A stretch of DNA of 64,000 bases from Hybos culiciformis (Eukaryota > Arthropoda > Insecta > Diptera > Hybotidae), in the NCBI GenBank assembly GCA_964007475.1, contig OZ023273.1, positions 28,941,557 through 29,005,556 on the forward strand, written 5' to 3'. The position numbers and the translations under genes were made by a program. Position 1 is the first letter of the stretch; the number at the start of each line of letters is the position of its first letter. Of the stretch, positions 1 through 15,468 are shown piece after piece. The notes beneath the pieces were generated by a model that saw only the letters and a list, made by a program, of their open reading frames with translations, did no database searches and was not told the origin of the DNA.

Positions 1-3000
1 AAATATTTATTCCTTGATGGGGAAAAAAAAAATTGTTATTTTGTATAATATATACCTACAACAATACCTATAGGTAGGTTTCTTTTTAGATTGGTACATA
101 CATAAATACTTGTGTACATATGCTATAAGAATTTGAAAAATATGCTACAGGAAGTTTGAAAAATGAATTTATTATGTCAATAACCCCTTAATCTGAATGA
201 TTTTACATGAACTTTATATATTTTCAATTTTATAAAGCCTATAGTATTCCCAAAAGCTGAATTTTTTATCTTTATTTTATATAAAATTATATTCTTTGTT
301 ATTTTAGTAATGTTTATGTTGTTTTATGATGTTTAAAATAATTTCGAAAGGCTAGTTTGTTAAGCTTGAGAAAAAATTATATATTATATAGTTAGTTGTA
401 ACTTTGTATATTGTTAATTCCAGTTATCGATTCAGATTTCAACCACACGGTTGGATTTTTTTTTGAATAAATTGAATTAAAAATAAAAATAATTATAGTC
501 AATTAATGGCCTAACCGAACCATTTTAGTTTTTTTAAGAAATTTAAAAATGATTCTATATACATAGTATAGACAGGTACTTTTACTCTAAAGATACTTTA
601 CATTTTACAATAAGATTGTATCCATATAAGAATTCAACCACTCAAGAATAAAATATACATACTACATTCAGATGTACATACATACAACAAACATAAAAAT
701 GTACAATAACAAACATTTTTCTCGTTTCTTCAAAGTTTTTCACTTTCACAAATTGATTTTTAATAACTTGTTTTTTATTTGAAAATAATTCGATTATAAT
801 AAGTTATTATTACAATTTTTCTATTTTTCAAAATAGAAATAAATATTATTTTCTTATATTTTTTTTTCTTTAAATTAAAAAACTTTGATTGCTTTTTTCT
901 ACAGAGTATTAAATGTTTTTTTATTTTAAAAGTTCAGTGAAATATTTTAAGCTATAGTGGGAGAGTAAAAATAAAAATTTTTAAGTTCATTAAAAATAAA
1001 ATATAAAAGTGAACGATGAGTAAACTTTGAAATCAGAACATCTTAGATTTAAAACAAAATATTATTATGTACATCATATATTATTGTTTCAATAATTAAT
1101 ACAAAAAATCGCAATTCCACATGCATTCCCTTGAAATTCTGCAAATCATGTTACTGATTGTATATTAAACCTTAACTTTGATTTTACTTTCCAATTTTCC
1201 TAATAACAACAGGATTTTGTTAACGCATTCTATGTTGTAAACATGTTCTCAAATCTAAATGGTATGTTTCGAGACTTAGAAAACAAATTAAATTTTTAAA
1301 GAACAACATTTAAAATTTAATAATTTTATTCAAAGCTATATTGTTTTTTTTTATATATTAAAATGAGAGTATTTATAATAAAAGTTTCCATACCATAATG
1401 CAGCCTGTCTAATTTATTTTTTTTTTATTTATTTTCGTTGACAAAGCATAATTAATTATTTGCCTTTTAATGATATAATTACGAATCAATGAAAATTCAA
1501 CGATGCAAAAGAATTAGGATCATTATTTTAAATTGTTTATATTGTTTTAAATATAAATTTAATTTCCGATTGAATTTAAGATAATTAAAAGATTAAAGTC
1601 ATGTGCGGTGTCATTAGATAAATTATTAAAAAAAAAAAAAAATGTTGTGACCGTTGGAAAAATGTTTGTACGGATCGCGAAAAAGAAATAAATTTATAGA
1701 TTTGAGATTGAAGTTAAAGAACAAAATATAAAAGTTCAAATAATATATATACATATATGATAAAAAAGTATAGTTTTAGTCTATGTATCGAAAATTGTGC
1801 TTGAACTTTATATAATATCTATATATTAATTTAACATATAATAATAATATATCCACGGACATGGTTTTTTAGTGTAAACACAAATAACATACTTATATAG
1901 ATATTACGAGTTATAAGAGTTTTTTTTATTTTTTATTATTTATTGACTAACTTATTATTTGTTCGAACGCTATGTAGTGAATGTTTTTAACACTTCTCGT
2001 TTGAAGTTCAAGTTTTTGTTGTTAACCACAACCTATTTAACACAAAAATACCTAAATAATGTATATAGCAAAAAATAATTACTTCAAAAAGTTTAAACAT
2101 TCCATCCTATTTAAAAAAAAAAAAAACAATATTTGCTATCGTTCAAAATTATTATTATACTTGTTGTATTATTATAGTTTGGTATAAAAATAAATAAATT
2201 TATTTTTGGGAACAATAAAATATCGTAAAAAAAAAAAATTATGCTTATGTTGAAAATAACTCAAATTTGTTAATTTAAACACCCATTTAGTTGAAACAAA
2301 AAAAAACATTTTTTTTTATTAAAAGATAAATATCCGTATAAAATACAGGAAGAAGTATGTACATACATTTTAGGTAATTTATAGTGATTTAAAACATAGG
2401 GTGAATATTAATAAATTAGATATAGTTATTTAAATCAAAATTTATACACTCAATGTGATGAAAAATTATATATTAAGTGTAAGTAAAACAAAAAAAAAAA
2501 CGGAAATTAATTGTAATTAAATTATTTTCAACGTCATCATAACTAAAAATTGACTTTTCTACGTTATAAGTTTTATAGACTTCGGGTTTAAATAAGGCTT
2601 CGCAAATATCGCAATAATTGTTGAATTAAAGGAGGTTTATCATACAAAAAAAGTTGGATGTTTTAAGCTTGAGTTAAATATGAGTTAAATGTGAGTTAAA
2701 TCAGGTTCAGCTTTATTTAGATTCATTTTTATTCACTAATTTTTATTTAGAAATTAAAAAAAAAAACATAAAAAAACAACAAAATTAAACCTGGTTAATT
2801 CATTGTGTGAACAAAAATATCAGAAACTGATTTAATTCATTTCTCTAGTTTGGAATTCATATGAAAGTGTTTCATTCTAAGAAAAACTTCAAATATTGAA
2901 AAATAAATTAAATTGTGATTTTGTTATAAGTTCTACGAATAGTATATGATATAAAGGCAAAACAAGGTATAATAATTTCTAGTTAATAGACTGAAATTTA

Positions 3001-6000
3001 CATTTCAATTATATAATCGAAATCGTACTGATTAAAAATGTTTTCAATAGAATTTTTCGAATTATTGAATTACAAACAAAATATATTATATTTTCCTAGT
3101 TAGATAATAATAATCAATTGAAGTTCAAAATAAAAACAGAAAAATAGAATAGCAATAATTTTTTTAGCATTTCAAATTGAAAACTAATAATTTGAAAGAA
3201 ATAGTTCCAATCAATTTATATCATTCATTTGCACACTTTGATTAATGATCAATTAAAATAGTAAAATTTTATTTTTTTAAATTATTTGGTTTATACCGTC
3301 GGAAAAATTCGCAGAATTAGTAAAATTTCATGTTTTGTTTTCTTGATTAGAACTTATTTTGTTCGTTTACATTTTTGGATTTACTGACTTCTTTGGCCAA
3401 TCGAGCGCCGCCGCGTGTGTAATAATAATTTTGAGCTATTTCTATAATTTCTTTATATATATATACAAAAATTGCAGGATTTTTTTTTTATTTATTATAA
3501 TGTTTTTTCTCAATTTCATGTCGAAAAATTTTATTTCAAAAGTTTGATTTAAAAAGCATATAATTTTTTCGTTTATTAAACTATTTTTTTTAATTTTAAA
3601 TAGAAAGTTTAAACAAAAATGTATATAAATGCTAATTTATAATTTTATTTAATTTCATATTAGCTTGTTATGTTTTGCTTTTTAAATCTGAAAAATTTTA
3701 TTAACATGCAAGATAATCATTTTACAACATGAATAAAATTTAATGCTTTTCTAATTTTTGATATAAATGTATATATATATTTTTTTGTATCGTTGTATAA
3801 AAGAAAGAAATTATTGAAGTGGAATGCGTCAAAGTTAAAATTTTATTTATGCATGAATAACATAAATAGTTATTATACATAATTAAAATCTATATAGTAA
3901 TAATATGAGGAAGAAGAACTAATTAGAATTCTAGTTAATTTTTAATGAATTTGAACTTACATATAAAATTATGGTGAAAAATTTTGTAAAACTTAAATTT
4001 TATTTTCAAGAGAGCTGTTTAACCAACATACATTCTATTCAGCTATTTTATTTTATTTAGAATGTGAATATATTTTTTTTTTACAGAGATATTATGTGTG
4101 TATGTTGTGCATGCATAATATGAAAGTTTAAAATTTTAATTGATGATTATACTATGTATATAATAAAATTTAAGTTAACTTATTTTCTATTATGATTTTT
4201 CTATCATTATATCTTTATACTGATTAAAATACAAAAATGCACATTTGCTAAAAAAAAGTTTCTGAATCAAATAACAAATATGTATATATGTATAATATGT
4301 ATAAAGTATAATACATTTTATTTTCTATTTATAAATTAATGAAATTCCTTTCACACTAAAATAAGTCATAATATATGTTCTCAGTGATATCGTTGACAGA
4401 AAAAGGTTGTGTAAAAATCAAATAGAAATAAGAACTGGATTAAAAAAAAAAATATTTAATGTATTATGCTCTTAATCTAAATCAGATTCAATTACTTAAT
4501 AAAATAATATAAATTTTTTAATATGTATTGTAATAAAATATTTAACACATTAATCAAATATTAATAAAACGAAATTAATTTTTTTTTTTGCAAAATTGTC
4601 TATTTTTTGAAATTAAATTACATATATATATATATATTATTTTTCATATGATATCATTCTTGGTACAATAAAAAGGATATTTCATTACTTTACTGTGTAA
4701 AATGAGTAAGACAATTTTTTAATGATAAAGGTTATTGTTCTATAACCTTAAAATGGATATTTTATGTAAAATTAAAATAGGTTCACAATAAAAAAAAAAA
4801 TTAAAATTCTTTTCTGGGGCTTCAATTAAGTTTGATAGTGAAAATTTTTTTTTTTCGAATTCAAATTAAAAATAGGAATTGAAAATGAATTATGTAATAT
4901 AAATTTTTTTTTTATAATATATCTAGGTATATTAATAAAAATAACATATTAAAATATACCCATATAATATATTTTCATGTTTAACACATTTAATTTAATT
5001 TAATGCTTTTTTTTTGGATTGCGGCATTGAAGTCTTTTTTTGTTCTAATGGTGTTATAAGATAGTTATAAAGGTTATTTTGAGAGTTGTAAAGAATTGAA
5101 TTTACGCAAATCTCCTTTAAAACCGATGTACAAAGGCAATTTCAATAAATTCTACTAGATTGCGTATTTTATGTTAATTTTTAAGTTTTTATTATATACT
5201 TAAGATAATATTTATAAAACTTTAAGATATGAATTATAAATTAACATATATAGCTTTTAAAAATGGATCTACACATAATTGTGAAATACCGAAGAAAAAT
5301 GAAAATAAAATTAATAAAAAAAAGGAAATCCGATATAGTTTATGATTTAAAACTGAATTGAAATTTATTTCTTTAAGTGAAAATTATGATCTGATTTCTA
5401 TTAAATGGTGTTCTTTTACCCCCAAGAAAACACAAAAACGTAAAATCACACATGCTTCACATTGGTGGTTGAAATGCCACCCGTTGATATCATACATTGA
5501 AAAAAAAAAAAACATAACAATATTTTGACGTTATTAAAATTTAGGAATTCTGGGTACCACATTAGCGAAAACAAAAGCAAATAAAAACATAAATACATAT
5601 TTTAGTGAAATTATTATCCTTTAAAAAAGAAATTTTATAGAAACCAAAATATAATATGTAGGATGAATAAAAAAATAACAAATTTTTTTTTGTACATTAT
5701 TATTTTTGAATTCAAATTTAAATAGCTTAGGCATATAATATGACTTTGTTATACTTCTCTCTATACTGTTTTTAGCACAATAAGGGATCAAAAAATTCTC
5801 TTCATAGAATTTTATGTTTTTTATTATTTCTTAAATAGGTGGAAGGAAGCCTCATTTCATTCAACTGTGGATTATTTTGGGGTATTTAAAATTAAAGTAT
5901 TTTTCTAACGACGTGTAGTCAATAAGAAATAAAATTTCTAACATAAATGTTAAGCGATAAACCAATGAAATAAATTTAGGAATAATATTGAATTGCTCGA

Positions 6001-8127
6001 AAATGTATCTTGTTGATGAATAAATTTGTATAACTTAAATATCAAGAAGAGCGCAACAGAGCCAAATTTACTATTACTAATATGTTCTTGAGGCCATTAA
6101 AAAATATTTTTTTTATCATCAGTATAGTTGTTTGATTCATATGATAATAAATCACATTCTTAATAAGCAAATGTTACATATAAAAAATTTTCGTAATAAA
6201 CTTCAATTGCAGCACATTTACATTTTACAAAAGTTTTTTTAAATGTTTCTTTTGTAAATTGATCATAATTAACATATAAAAATTAATTGCTAACCTTTTT
6301 GTTAATATCATAAATAATAAAGTATACATTTTTTAAAGTATTCTGTGTCATCATTGAACTTAAGTATCTTTGGTTGTTGATCTTAAGTATCTTATACAGG
6401 TACAAATTTAGGTCAGAGTTAATTAATTTAAAAAAAGTGCAAGACCTCAGTTTCACATTGCTGATCGATATTTTCTACAGATGCCTGAAAACTGGATAAT
6501 TTATCTGAGAATTTATAATTTTTCCACAGGATCATAAATTTTTATTTATTATTTTTTTCCTTATTTTTTCCATTAAATTTCCCTAAATTATATTCCTAAA
6601 GAAAATTTAACAATAAGATAATTTAATAAATTATCTTCAATGATAATATCAGTAATTTTAGTGAAAAGTGCAGTTTTTAACATTTATTTCATTTTCTCGT
6701 GTGTGTAATTAATAAAATGGATTTTGATTCTAGGAAAATAAATAATTCTCGTTCATTTTACTAAAAATTAACATTTTTAAAAAAATTAAAAACTAAATTT
6801 ACGGTCGGATTTGGAGCGCCTTAAGATAATTACATTATGTAATCATATAATATTATAAACTTATATAATTAAATTATATTAAAAAAGCAAAATCTGAGCA
6901 TCTCGAAATACAAATAATAGAATTTAGTTGAGAAAAAATTTTCTTTTTTATATAATACCAACAAATATGATTACAATTTCTATTAATAAAATTAGTATAG
7001 AAATATTGAGTGTAAAACTAAAATAAACTATAAAAACAATAATTTTTAATTGAACAAAAACTTCATAGTTTAATATTAATTTAAAAAAAAAATTATTTCA
7101 AATCAATTTCTTTCATATATTTTACAGGCATAACAACTTCAATTCCGATAAAAATGAGTATTTATAATATGTGTAGAAAAATTTCTAGTCTATATTTTAT
7201 TGAATTTAAACTTAAGATTCAATATTTGAATTGAATAAATGAATATAAAAAAAAAAAAAACAAAATGTAAAATGAAATCTATTGAGATAAACATTAAAAA
7301 TATAGAGAAAAAAAAAATCCCAAGAAAATATTTAACTCGGTAATGCTTATTCAGGTGGATAGGTAAGGGATTATTATAGAGAGTTATATTTATTCGAAAA
7401 TGCTTGTTATTTTTTTTTTTTTTTTTTTTTTTGAATAATGATGATACAGAAAAAAAATAAAAAAATAAAACTTATATGCACAAGTAAAACATTATTTTAT
7501 AGAAAAGCATTACAAAAAAATAAATATATATGTATATATATATATATGATATGATTTCTATACTTTATTATTGCATGAATAAAAGAAAAAACCAAAAATA
7601 AATATAAAAACACATGAATGTAGAGGAAATATGTCCGCCCACTCCAAGAATTTAGTATTCTGTGAATATTTTTTTTTTTTTTATTATTGTATTCTTAAAT
7701 TCATAAATATCCTATTAAAAAAACATAAATGTTAAATTTTTTTTTTTCGTATTTTTTCTGTCGTGTCGCTATATAAAGCGATTATCTGTAAGGTCTTCTT
7801 AGTATTTTTTTTTTAGAGAATTCAAAAATAAATGGAATACGAAAATAAAATAATCTATCTATAACTTTTGTGAAAAAAAATATTAAAGAATGCTAATGGC
7901 TGTATTATAAAGGTTAAGCTAGTAACAAATAAAACTGGCGTGTAAAAATCAGATCATTAGAGATAAATTTAAAAATTTTGTAAATACGGATTGGGCTTCA
8001 GCTCGAAATAAGGCATTGTGACAGTGACTATATTTGTCCTCTTAAAAACAGGATATATTCAGGACATTTTTATTTATTCGCACGAAAACGGTGCGTTTTT
8101 TGACATGTTTGAGGTTTGTCCAACATA

Positions 8128-8336
8128 CAGTGACCGTGAATCCAACTTTTAATTAAGTATTCAACAACCACAAGAACTTGAAAAATTATCATAGAGTTAG
8201 ATATTGTGTTTTAAAAAATTTTAAATGTTATCATACTTTGCTTGTTTTTAAATTTTTCTTTTTTAAAACCCTTTGATAGTTTTTCAAGCTGTTGGGCTTG
8301 TTGAATCCGTAATGAAAGTTGGATTCATGGTCACCA
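8128..8336. mobile_element. Tc1/mariner-like MITE, 209 bp, TA flanks
   Basis: The two ends are inverted repeats over about 42 bp at roughly 80% identity. The left end starts CAGTGACCGTGAATCCAAC and the right end, reversed, starts TGGTGACCATGAATCCAAC. Both also share ATTCAACAA further in. The element is bordered by TA on each side (8126-8127 and 8337-8338), the target duplication expected of Tc1/mariner transposons. It has no coding capacity. Superfamily is inferred from the TA duplication and the CAGTG-type terminus only. Confidence 0.65.
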
Positions 8337-8413
8337 TAGGTTGAACCCAAAAACAAAAATTATTTACCGTGAGAATAGTTGAAAATTGAAAAATACAAGT
8401 TGAGAAATATATA

Positions 8414-8748
8414 TGGGTAGTTCCACGGAAACTGGCGGAAAACTAAATAAAAATTGAAAAAAAAAAATTATTTTTAAGACTTAAATCAGTATTTGTTAGA
8501 TGCTTCAGATAATTTCGAACTTATTCTCAAAGAGAACACCGCATTTTTCGAATTTTTGGATTTTTAAAAGAATTTGTACCGATCAACTATGAAACTTTTG
8601 CTAATGACAGTAAACATATTTTTTTTATTTGCCCTAAATGGTAATAATTATTAAAATTTATTTTTAAGATTAAAATTATTAATATTTATACTGTTTGCCC
8701 AAAAAAGTGTGGTAACATCGAATCGGCCAGTTTCCGTGGAACTACCCA
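8414..8748. mobile_element. MITE with TGGGTAGTTCC termini, copy 1 (335 bp)
   Basis: The termini form a perfect 23-bp inverted repeat beginning TGGGTAGTTCCACGGAAACT. TA dinucleotides flank both ends (8412-8413 and 8749-8750). A second, longer copy lies at 23413-24016 and shares about 170 bp at the left end, including GATGCTTCAGATAATTTCGA, and the right end with CCCAAAAAAGTGTGGTAACA. The element has no coding capacity. It is probably Tc1/mariner-related by its TA flanks, but the superfamily is not proven. Confidence 0.75.
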
Positions 8749-11700
8749 TACGATGGAGAGCAAGCTAAGTGAAAGTATCAGAAATATTCAAATCATAGAA
8801 AATTATTCCACAATTGACATCTGAACTTTAAGCTAAGCAAATATGTGAAAAATATTAAAAATGTAGGGACTGAAAATAATTTTTCAATTCAAATTAAATG
8901 TTTATAAAAGTAATTTCTTCGCATAAAAAAACTTTAAAAATTAAAAAAAAAAATTTGTCAAGCCAATCTCAAAGTTTATGACAAGTTATGAATATATATA
9001 TACGAATTTTTTTTGTTATTTTTTGTTTCATAAACCCCCCGTACAAATGGATGCAAACTGTAACTTCTGTCATAGAATTATTTGATTTTATGAATATGAC
9101 TTTCATATACATTATGTATTATTATGTGGATATAGCATGTTTTATGCATAATGTATACGATTTTATATATATTTTTTTAAATATCACTAACCAAATAAAA
9201 TACATATTTTTTTCTAGAAATATTATTATTATTTTTAGAGTTTCAGTTCGTGGTAAATTTATACTTATATAGAAGAGAAACTAGAAAATATTTTTTAACA
9301 AAAAATATACATACATAGATTATATTTTTGATAAGGTTTATGAAATTCTTGAAATTTTCCTCTTTTAATATCTATACTTTTTTTTTAAATATTCTTTTTT
9401 CACCATTGCAATGTGGAAATGATTTTTGGTTTTTTCTTCTATTTTTTTTTTATCAAAGAATTTGGAGCTGTTTTATTGAAAAATAAATAAGATGGGTTAG
9501 CAAAATGATAACATATTTTAATTTTTGTTAAAGAAAAAAATTGTTACGAATAAAAATTGCAGCAATTGACGTTTTATGTCTGTGTTGCTATACACGTGTA
9601 TTTATATTTTTAGTATAAATTACACTCAGCTTGCATCTAAGACTAAAATGTTGCCATTTTCTATTTTATTACAGATTTCTTGTAAATGCTTTTTACAGTA
9701 AAACAACAAAACTTTGTGTACTAATGTTTCTATACTAATTTTCTTATAAGATTACTTCTACACGGCTAACAAAGTAAATTTTTTGATTAATAAATTCAGA
9801 TTATAATTCTAAGAAAACTAAGTACTCTAATTCACCAATCTCAGGTCTAATTCCAAACAAATGAGTGTAAAATGTACAAAAGGATTATCCGTGTCTTGGA
9901 ATTTTTTGTTATTTGACTAAGTATGATAAAGGCTGAGTGGGAAACTTAATTTTTTATTATTCTAGAACTAGAATCGAAAAATCATATCGATTTGGTTGAA
10001 ATACACTATATATATCAGCTCTACCAAGGTTTTAAAATACCAAGGTGATAAATTACAAATATAGAAATATAAAAAATTATTTATTATTTTCTTATAATTA
10101 TCTCTATTACAAGAACCCTTTATTAATGGGTGGGAGTAATCAGTTTTAACATTTTATGTTCAAAAAAGGGAATTAGAAAAATATTTGTTAAATATGGCAT
10201 TATATGTTATAAAAACTGACTATAAAAATTTACATAATATTTATGTACATTCAGTGTATTTTAAAAATATAACAAAAATTTCTTTTAACTTTATATAATA
10301 AAGTAGGATAGCTAGGACATATCTGGGTCGTACATTATAAATTTAGTTATTTGGTTTTCCACTAAATTTTCTTTCAATGTTCTTCCTTTTAGCTTAAGAC
10401 ATTGTATGTTTAACAAAATATATACTGGGAAGTTTATTGCACTCTTGTGAAATTTTTTTTTTGACTGTACATATTTGTTTTTTCTTCTTTTTTTTTTTTT
10501 TATTCTTAAATCTTAAATGGTAAATTTATGCAAATAACAATAAAGCTCATACAAACATATTTCTTCACGAAAAAAAAAAAATAAAAAATTCCTTTTTTTT
10601 TTTTAATATTTTGGTAAATTTCATTTTACATGAATTTAAAGATTAAAAAAATAAGGGCTACAATTGGTATTATACTATTGTGTGCAAAAAAGCTTAGATG
10701 AATTTCAAAATCTTTGAAACATGATTTCACATATCCGGGTTTATGTTTTTCCTATATATTGACAATCTTCTTCGAAATTGTTTTTATCATAATTAAGATG
10801 ATAGGCGCGATTTTTTATGATTGTATTAACTTTAATAAATTTTAATATTTTCAGTATTAAAATTATATAAGATTTCATTTATTTTGATTTATATTAGTTT
10901 TAATAAATTTCAATGTTCAACTTGAATGATCAACAATTCAGATATATGTATGGGTTTTAAAACATTGCTTGAACAGGCAAATTATGTGTATATAAGTATC
11001 CCATATCACTGTCTAGAAAACCTTGTGTAAATAATATGTATGGCTAATTTTCACTTGTAAATTTTTTTTCAAAGATAAAGTTTAAAATATATACAATTTT
11101 CAACTAGCAAGAGCACTAAAATTTTTTATTTTTTATTTTTTTTTGCTTTTTGCAATCGTTTGCTTTCTTACACAATTACACTCTGGAGGCCCTCACAAAA
11201 CAAACAAAAAAATACGAATATTATATATTTTTTTCGAATATTTTATAAGATAAAGAATATAAAGCAAATGAAATTTTCATATTCTTTGCATATTTGAGAA
11301 AAGAATAATTTTGTTTCAAATACCATCATTGGTGTGAGCCTTATTTTAATAATTTTTTGTTTAATTTTCATAATGGTTTTTTAATATTAATTCATCCGTT
11401 AAGTGACTATCATTGTGGTTGGTATAATTATGTCAGAAAAACTTTTCTGAAAATATTAATTATTCTTTAAGCTTTCCATAACTTTTTTGTTTTCTTCTTC
11501 TTCTCCTTTGAGTGTATTATTAACTAATATTTTGATGAAAACTTACTACAAGCATAAAATTCGAATTTATAGAAGAAAATGGAACATTGAATCCAAAATA
11601 TCTTTCTTGAAATTAATTCAAATGAAATTTATTGTGTTTGTAAAATAAGGATTTGGATTTGGATGAAAAAAAAAAATTCAATGAACTAAAATTCATTTTT

Positions 11701-14700
11701 AAGGCTTAGGTAATTCCATAGAAAAATTTATATATTTCTGAAATTTTGTATTTGAAGTGTAAAAAACTATTTTCCAATAACTTTGGGTATTTTTTTTTAT
11801 ATCCGTATATAAAAAGAAAAATAAATAAAAGTTTTCCTTCTTTTTTTTTTTCATAAATGCACTCAATTCGCTAAGGAGTTATTCAAATAAATTTCCTAAG
11901 ATTATCGATTCAGAAAAGTTTGTGAGTTTTTTTTCTGTATTATTATTTTTTTTTTTTCATTGGTTTGTTGGAAACTTTTTTAAGTTTTGTTCGTTACCTA
12001 GAACGATATTATCTAAGATTTAAAGCTTTATTTTTATGATAGAATGAAGGAAAAATTAAAATAAAAAAAAAAAAACAAAAAAAAAACTGTCATTGAAGCC
12101 TTATTTTTATAAAAATCACTGAATAGTTTTCAATTCCATTTATGGCAAAAATTGTTTCATGGTCTATGAGCCATGTGGTTTCATTTATAATTCAGATAAA
12201 ACTAAGGGAAATAGTATTTTTTTTTTAGTTTTTTATGACATTTTCGTCCCATCAAAATTGTTTGATTTACGACTTTCGGCGGATGTTTGATTTACGACTT
12301 TCGCCGCTTTAAGAAGAGTGTAAATGATTTCCTTCTAACTGTCCTACTTTTTAATCCCGTCTTCTTCCTGTCCCCATTACCTTCTTTCTGTTCCCATTAC
12401 CAAATCCATACTTCTTTAAGTATAAAAGGTATCCCACCTAGTGATTTGGTAACTTTAATAAAAAAAAAAATTGTAAAATATTTACGAATTCAATTTATTG
12501 CCTATTCAATGCGATTGAGCTTGGTTGAAATAAGTATTGTCAATCCCTTCGTGTTTCAAGAATTGTCATCGTTACATATTTGATATTCTATGTAGAATAT
12601 AAAATTAAATAAAGAAAATTTGGCTTTAATTAAGTCCTGGAATATCGACATAGAAGATATTAAATTTTAAATTGTTCAAAATTTCGATTCTGTAATTAAA
12701 AAATAAAATTTTTGCAGAAGTTAGCAGAAGTGACAATTTTCCATTTTGCCTTTTAACATAATATCAATCTCGCTCACACCAAGCATAAATTGACTCTTCA
12801 ATTCTAAAATTTGCACAGAAATAAGAAATTTATACTCAAGCTATATTTGAACCATTCTAAAATGTTTTTTACCTACTAAAAAATTCTATTACACCTTCCA
12901 AAATTATAAGTTATAGATCATAAATCTTAAAAAGTTACAATAAAAAAAAAAAATACGAAAAGAAATTCAACAAAAAATATGGTCGAACTGAGAGAAATTA
13001 TTACATTTCCCTGTATATTCTTTTTTGTAATAACATTAACTGGAAGTTGTTGTAATATATAACTCTTAATGTTATATTTTCTTTTTTATTTTTCTTTTGA
13101 AATTGAATTCTTTATTTTTATTTGAAAAAATTTTAAATCGCTGGCAAAAACATAAAATTTTATGTTCTGATGAAAAATTAAATCTGAAATATTACAACTA
13201 ATATGTTTGTGGCTTACAGAAATATTCTTAGAAAATCCGTAATAATATTAAATTTAAAAAGTATGATATTAAAGTTAAGGTATATAAGGGTACCTATGGT
13301 ATTAATTTTTAGAAAAAAATAAAATAAAAATAAAAAATAAAAAATTTATAACATTTTCTTTTGTCTTTGACCATAAATTATCCAAAAATACTTAGCACGG
13401 AAATTAAAATTCATGCAATAATCGTAACTCTCTGTTTTATTAAAGACAAAGAATATGGTACATACAAATATGGTTCAAAAAAGCTGTGAGTTAGATAAAA
13501 TCTTTAGAAAATTTTTCAATGCTTTTATAGAAAGATGGGTGTTATGACAAAAAATTTCTTGGTGGCTTAGCATATATTCGTTTAACGCCAAATTAAGACA
13601 CGAATTTTTGAAATTAATACCAATTTTTAAAATATTAATTAAATTAAATAATAATTTTTTTTTAATTTAGAGAATTTATTCAATTTATAAAAAACATATA
13701 AATTGAAACATTTATCTATTAGGATAATGATTGCAAATATTTTATATACTTTTGAACTATATGTCTATTAAATATTATTAAAAAAATACTTTTTTACATT
13801 TATGGAAACCTTTTTAGACACCTAAAAATCACAATCCTAGATAAGTTATTGTAATATTTTTTTTAAAACCCAACCATCCAGAATATATATGTCCAGAATA
13901 TTCCAATTAACAACGGGAATCTTCAAATACAACTAATAATGATGATGAGAATAAAATTTATTTAAAATTTAAAGATATGGATTTAAAGATTCGATGGGTT
14001 TTATATATTTTAATTTAAATAGAAATATGTCATATTGATATTTGGTTAAATTGAATTCGCGTGAGCTGAATAACATAAGCGTTGGCGTTTTTCTATAAGA
14101 AACAGTTGAATAAATCAGTCAATAAAAATATGTCAAAAAAATTTATTGCAATTTAAATTTTGAATTTATTGAAGCATATTAATAAGAACATTTTTAAAAT
14201 AAATTGTATTTTTATTCTTTATGGTTGTATTTGTATGCTTAGTTTTATTTCGCTGAATAAAATAATTTGTGTATCAGTACATACATACAAATTTATTTTT
14301 GAAAGGTTTGGACTTACTTAAACTTACTTAAAAAAAGAAATGTGATGTATCTTTAATTTGTGTATGCAATGTTTTTTAATCACTATTCATTAAAATTATT
14401 TTTGCGATTAACGGATTAACTAACATTCTTTCAAATACATGTTGTACATACGTGTATACAAATGTAAATATATAAAATGATTCATCGTATGTATATGATA
14501 AATTTAGTTTTCGGAAGAAAATTAAATTTTTCATGTATACATATTTTTCTAGATAACTTAAAAAATATATTCGTAGAAAGATAACACTTTTATGTAAACT
14601 ATTTTCGTTTTAAATATAAAATATAAAAGAGTGTTGAAAGAAACAATGTTTGGAACTTTTATTAAAAAAAAAGAAGAAAAAAACATATTATTTAAATAAG

Positions 14701-15468
14701 GTGCAAGGATAAAGGATATTTTCGTTTGAAATTCAAAAATCTGCAGGTACATACATAAACAGTGAGCTTTTAACTATATTTTCCAACTTTTCTACTACTA
14801 TATTTTCAAAGGCTTATAACTACATACATTCATATTATAATAAAATTGCATAAAAAAGTGCAACAAAAAATACGCCATTTATGTTTTGCGCTATTTTGTA
14901 GTATTTGCATACGCTTTAAGCTAATGATATGATTGCTTTTAGTAAATATTTACATTTTTATTCAAGAAGAAAATTTTTAAAATGCTTTCTTTTTTTATTC
15001 TTATGAAAAAAAATCTTTATTATTATTATTATTTTCAAGTAGAGATGTTTTATGATGAGAAACTATGCAGCCGGTGTTTGCTCTACACACATATTTTTGT
15101 GTAATTATATTTGTAAACGGATATTTTTTTATTTAACTTATTTCAATTGATGCACCCTCCTTAAAAATTATACGTTATATTGACATCAATATTGTAGATC
15201 TAGTTTCATTTAAACTTTGATGTATAAAATAAATTTATTTTTATTTTTTTTATTCGGAATATTAGTCTTTCAACTTTAAAATTAAGTAATAATTCCCAGA
15301 AAATATTGAAAAAAGAAACTATACGTATAGAATGAAGAATGATTAATATCATACACTTAAAAAAAATTAAATTGTATCCGATAACGAATATAAACTGAAC
15401 TGTATTTAATATCTTAATTCAATTCATTTCTTCAAACGGTAGAAATACTCTAAATTTAGACTCTAAAG

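Noticed and set aside
8988..9272. 94-codon plus-strand open frame rich in I, F and Y
   Set aside because: The amino acid mix is what random AT-rich DNA gives, and it has no motif or context.
12287..12583. 98-codon plus-strand open frame
   Set aside because: It crosses two short tandem duplications, then AT-rich DNA. It shows no domain and no splice signals that fit a gene.
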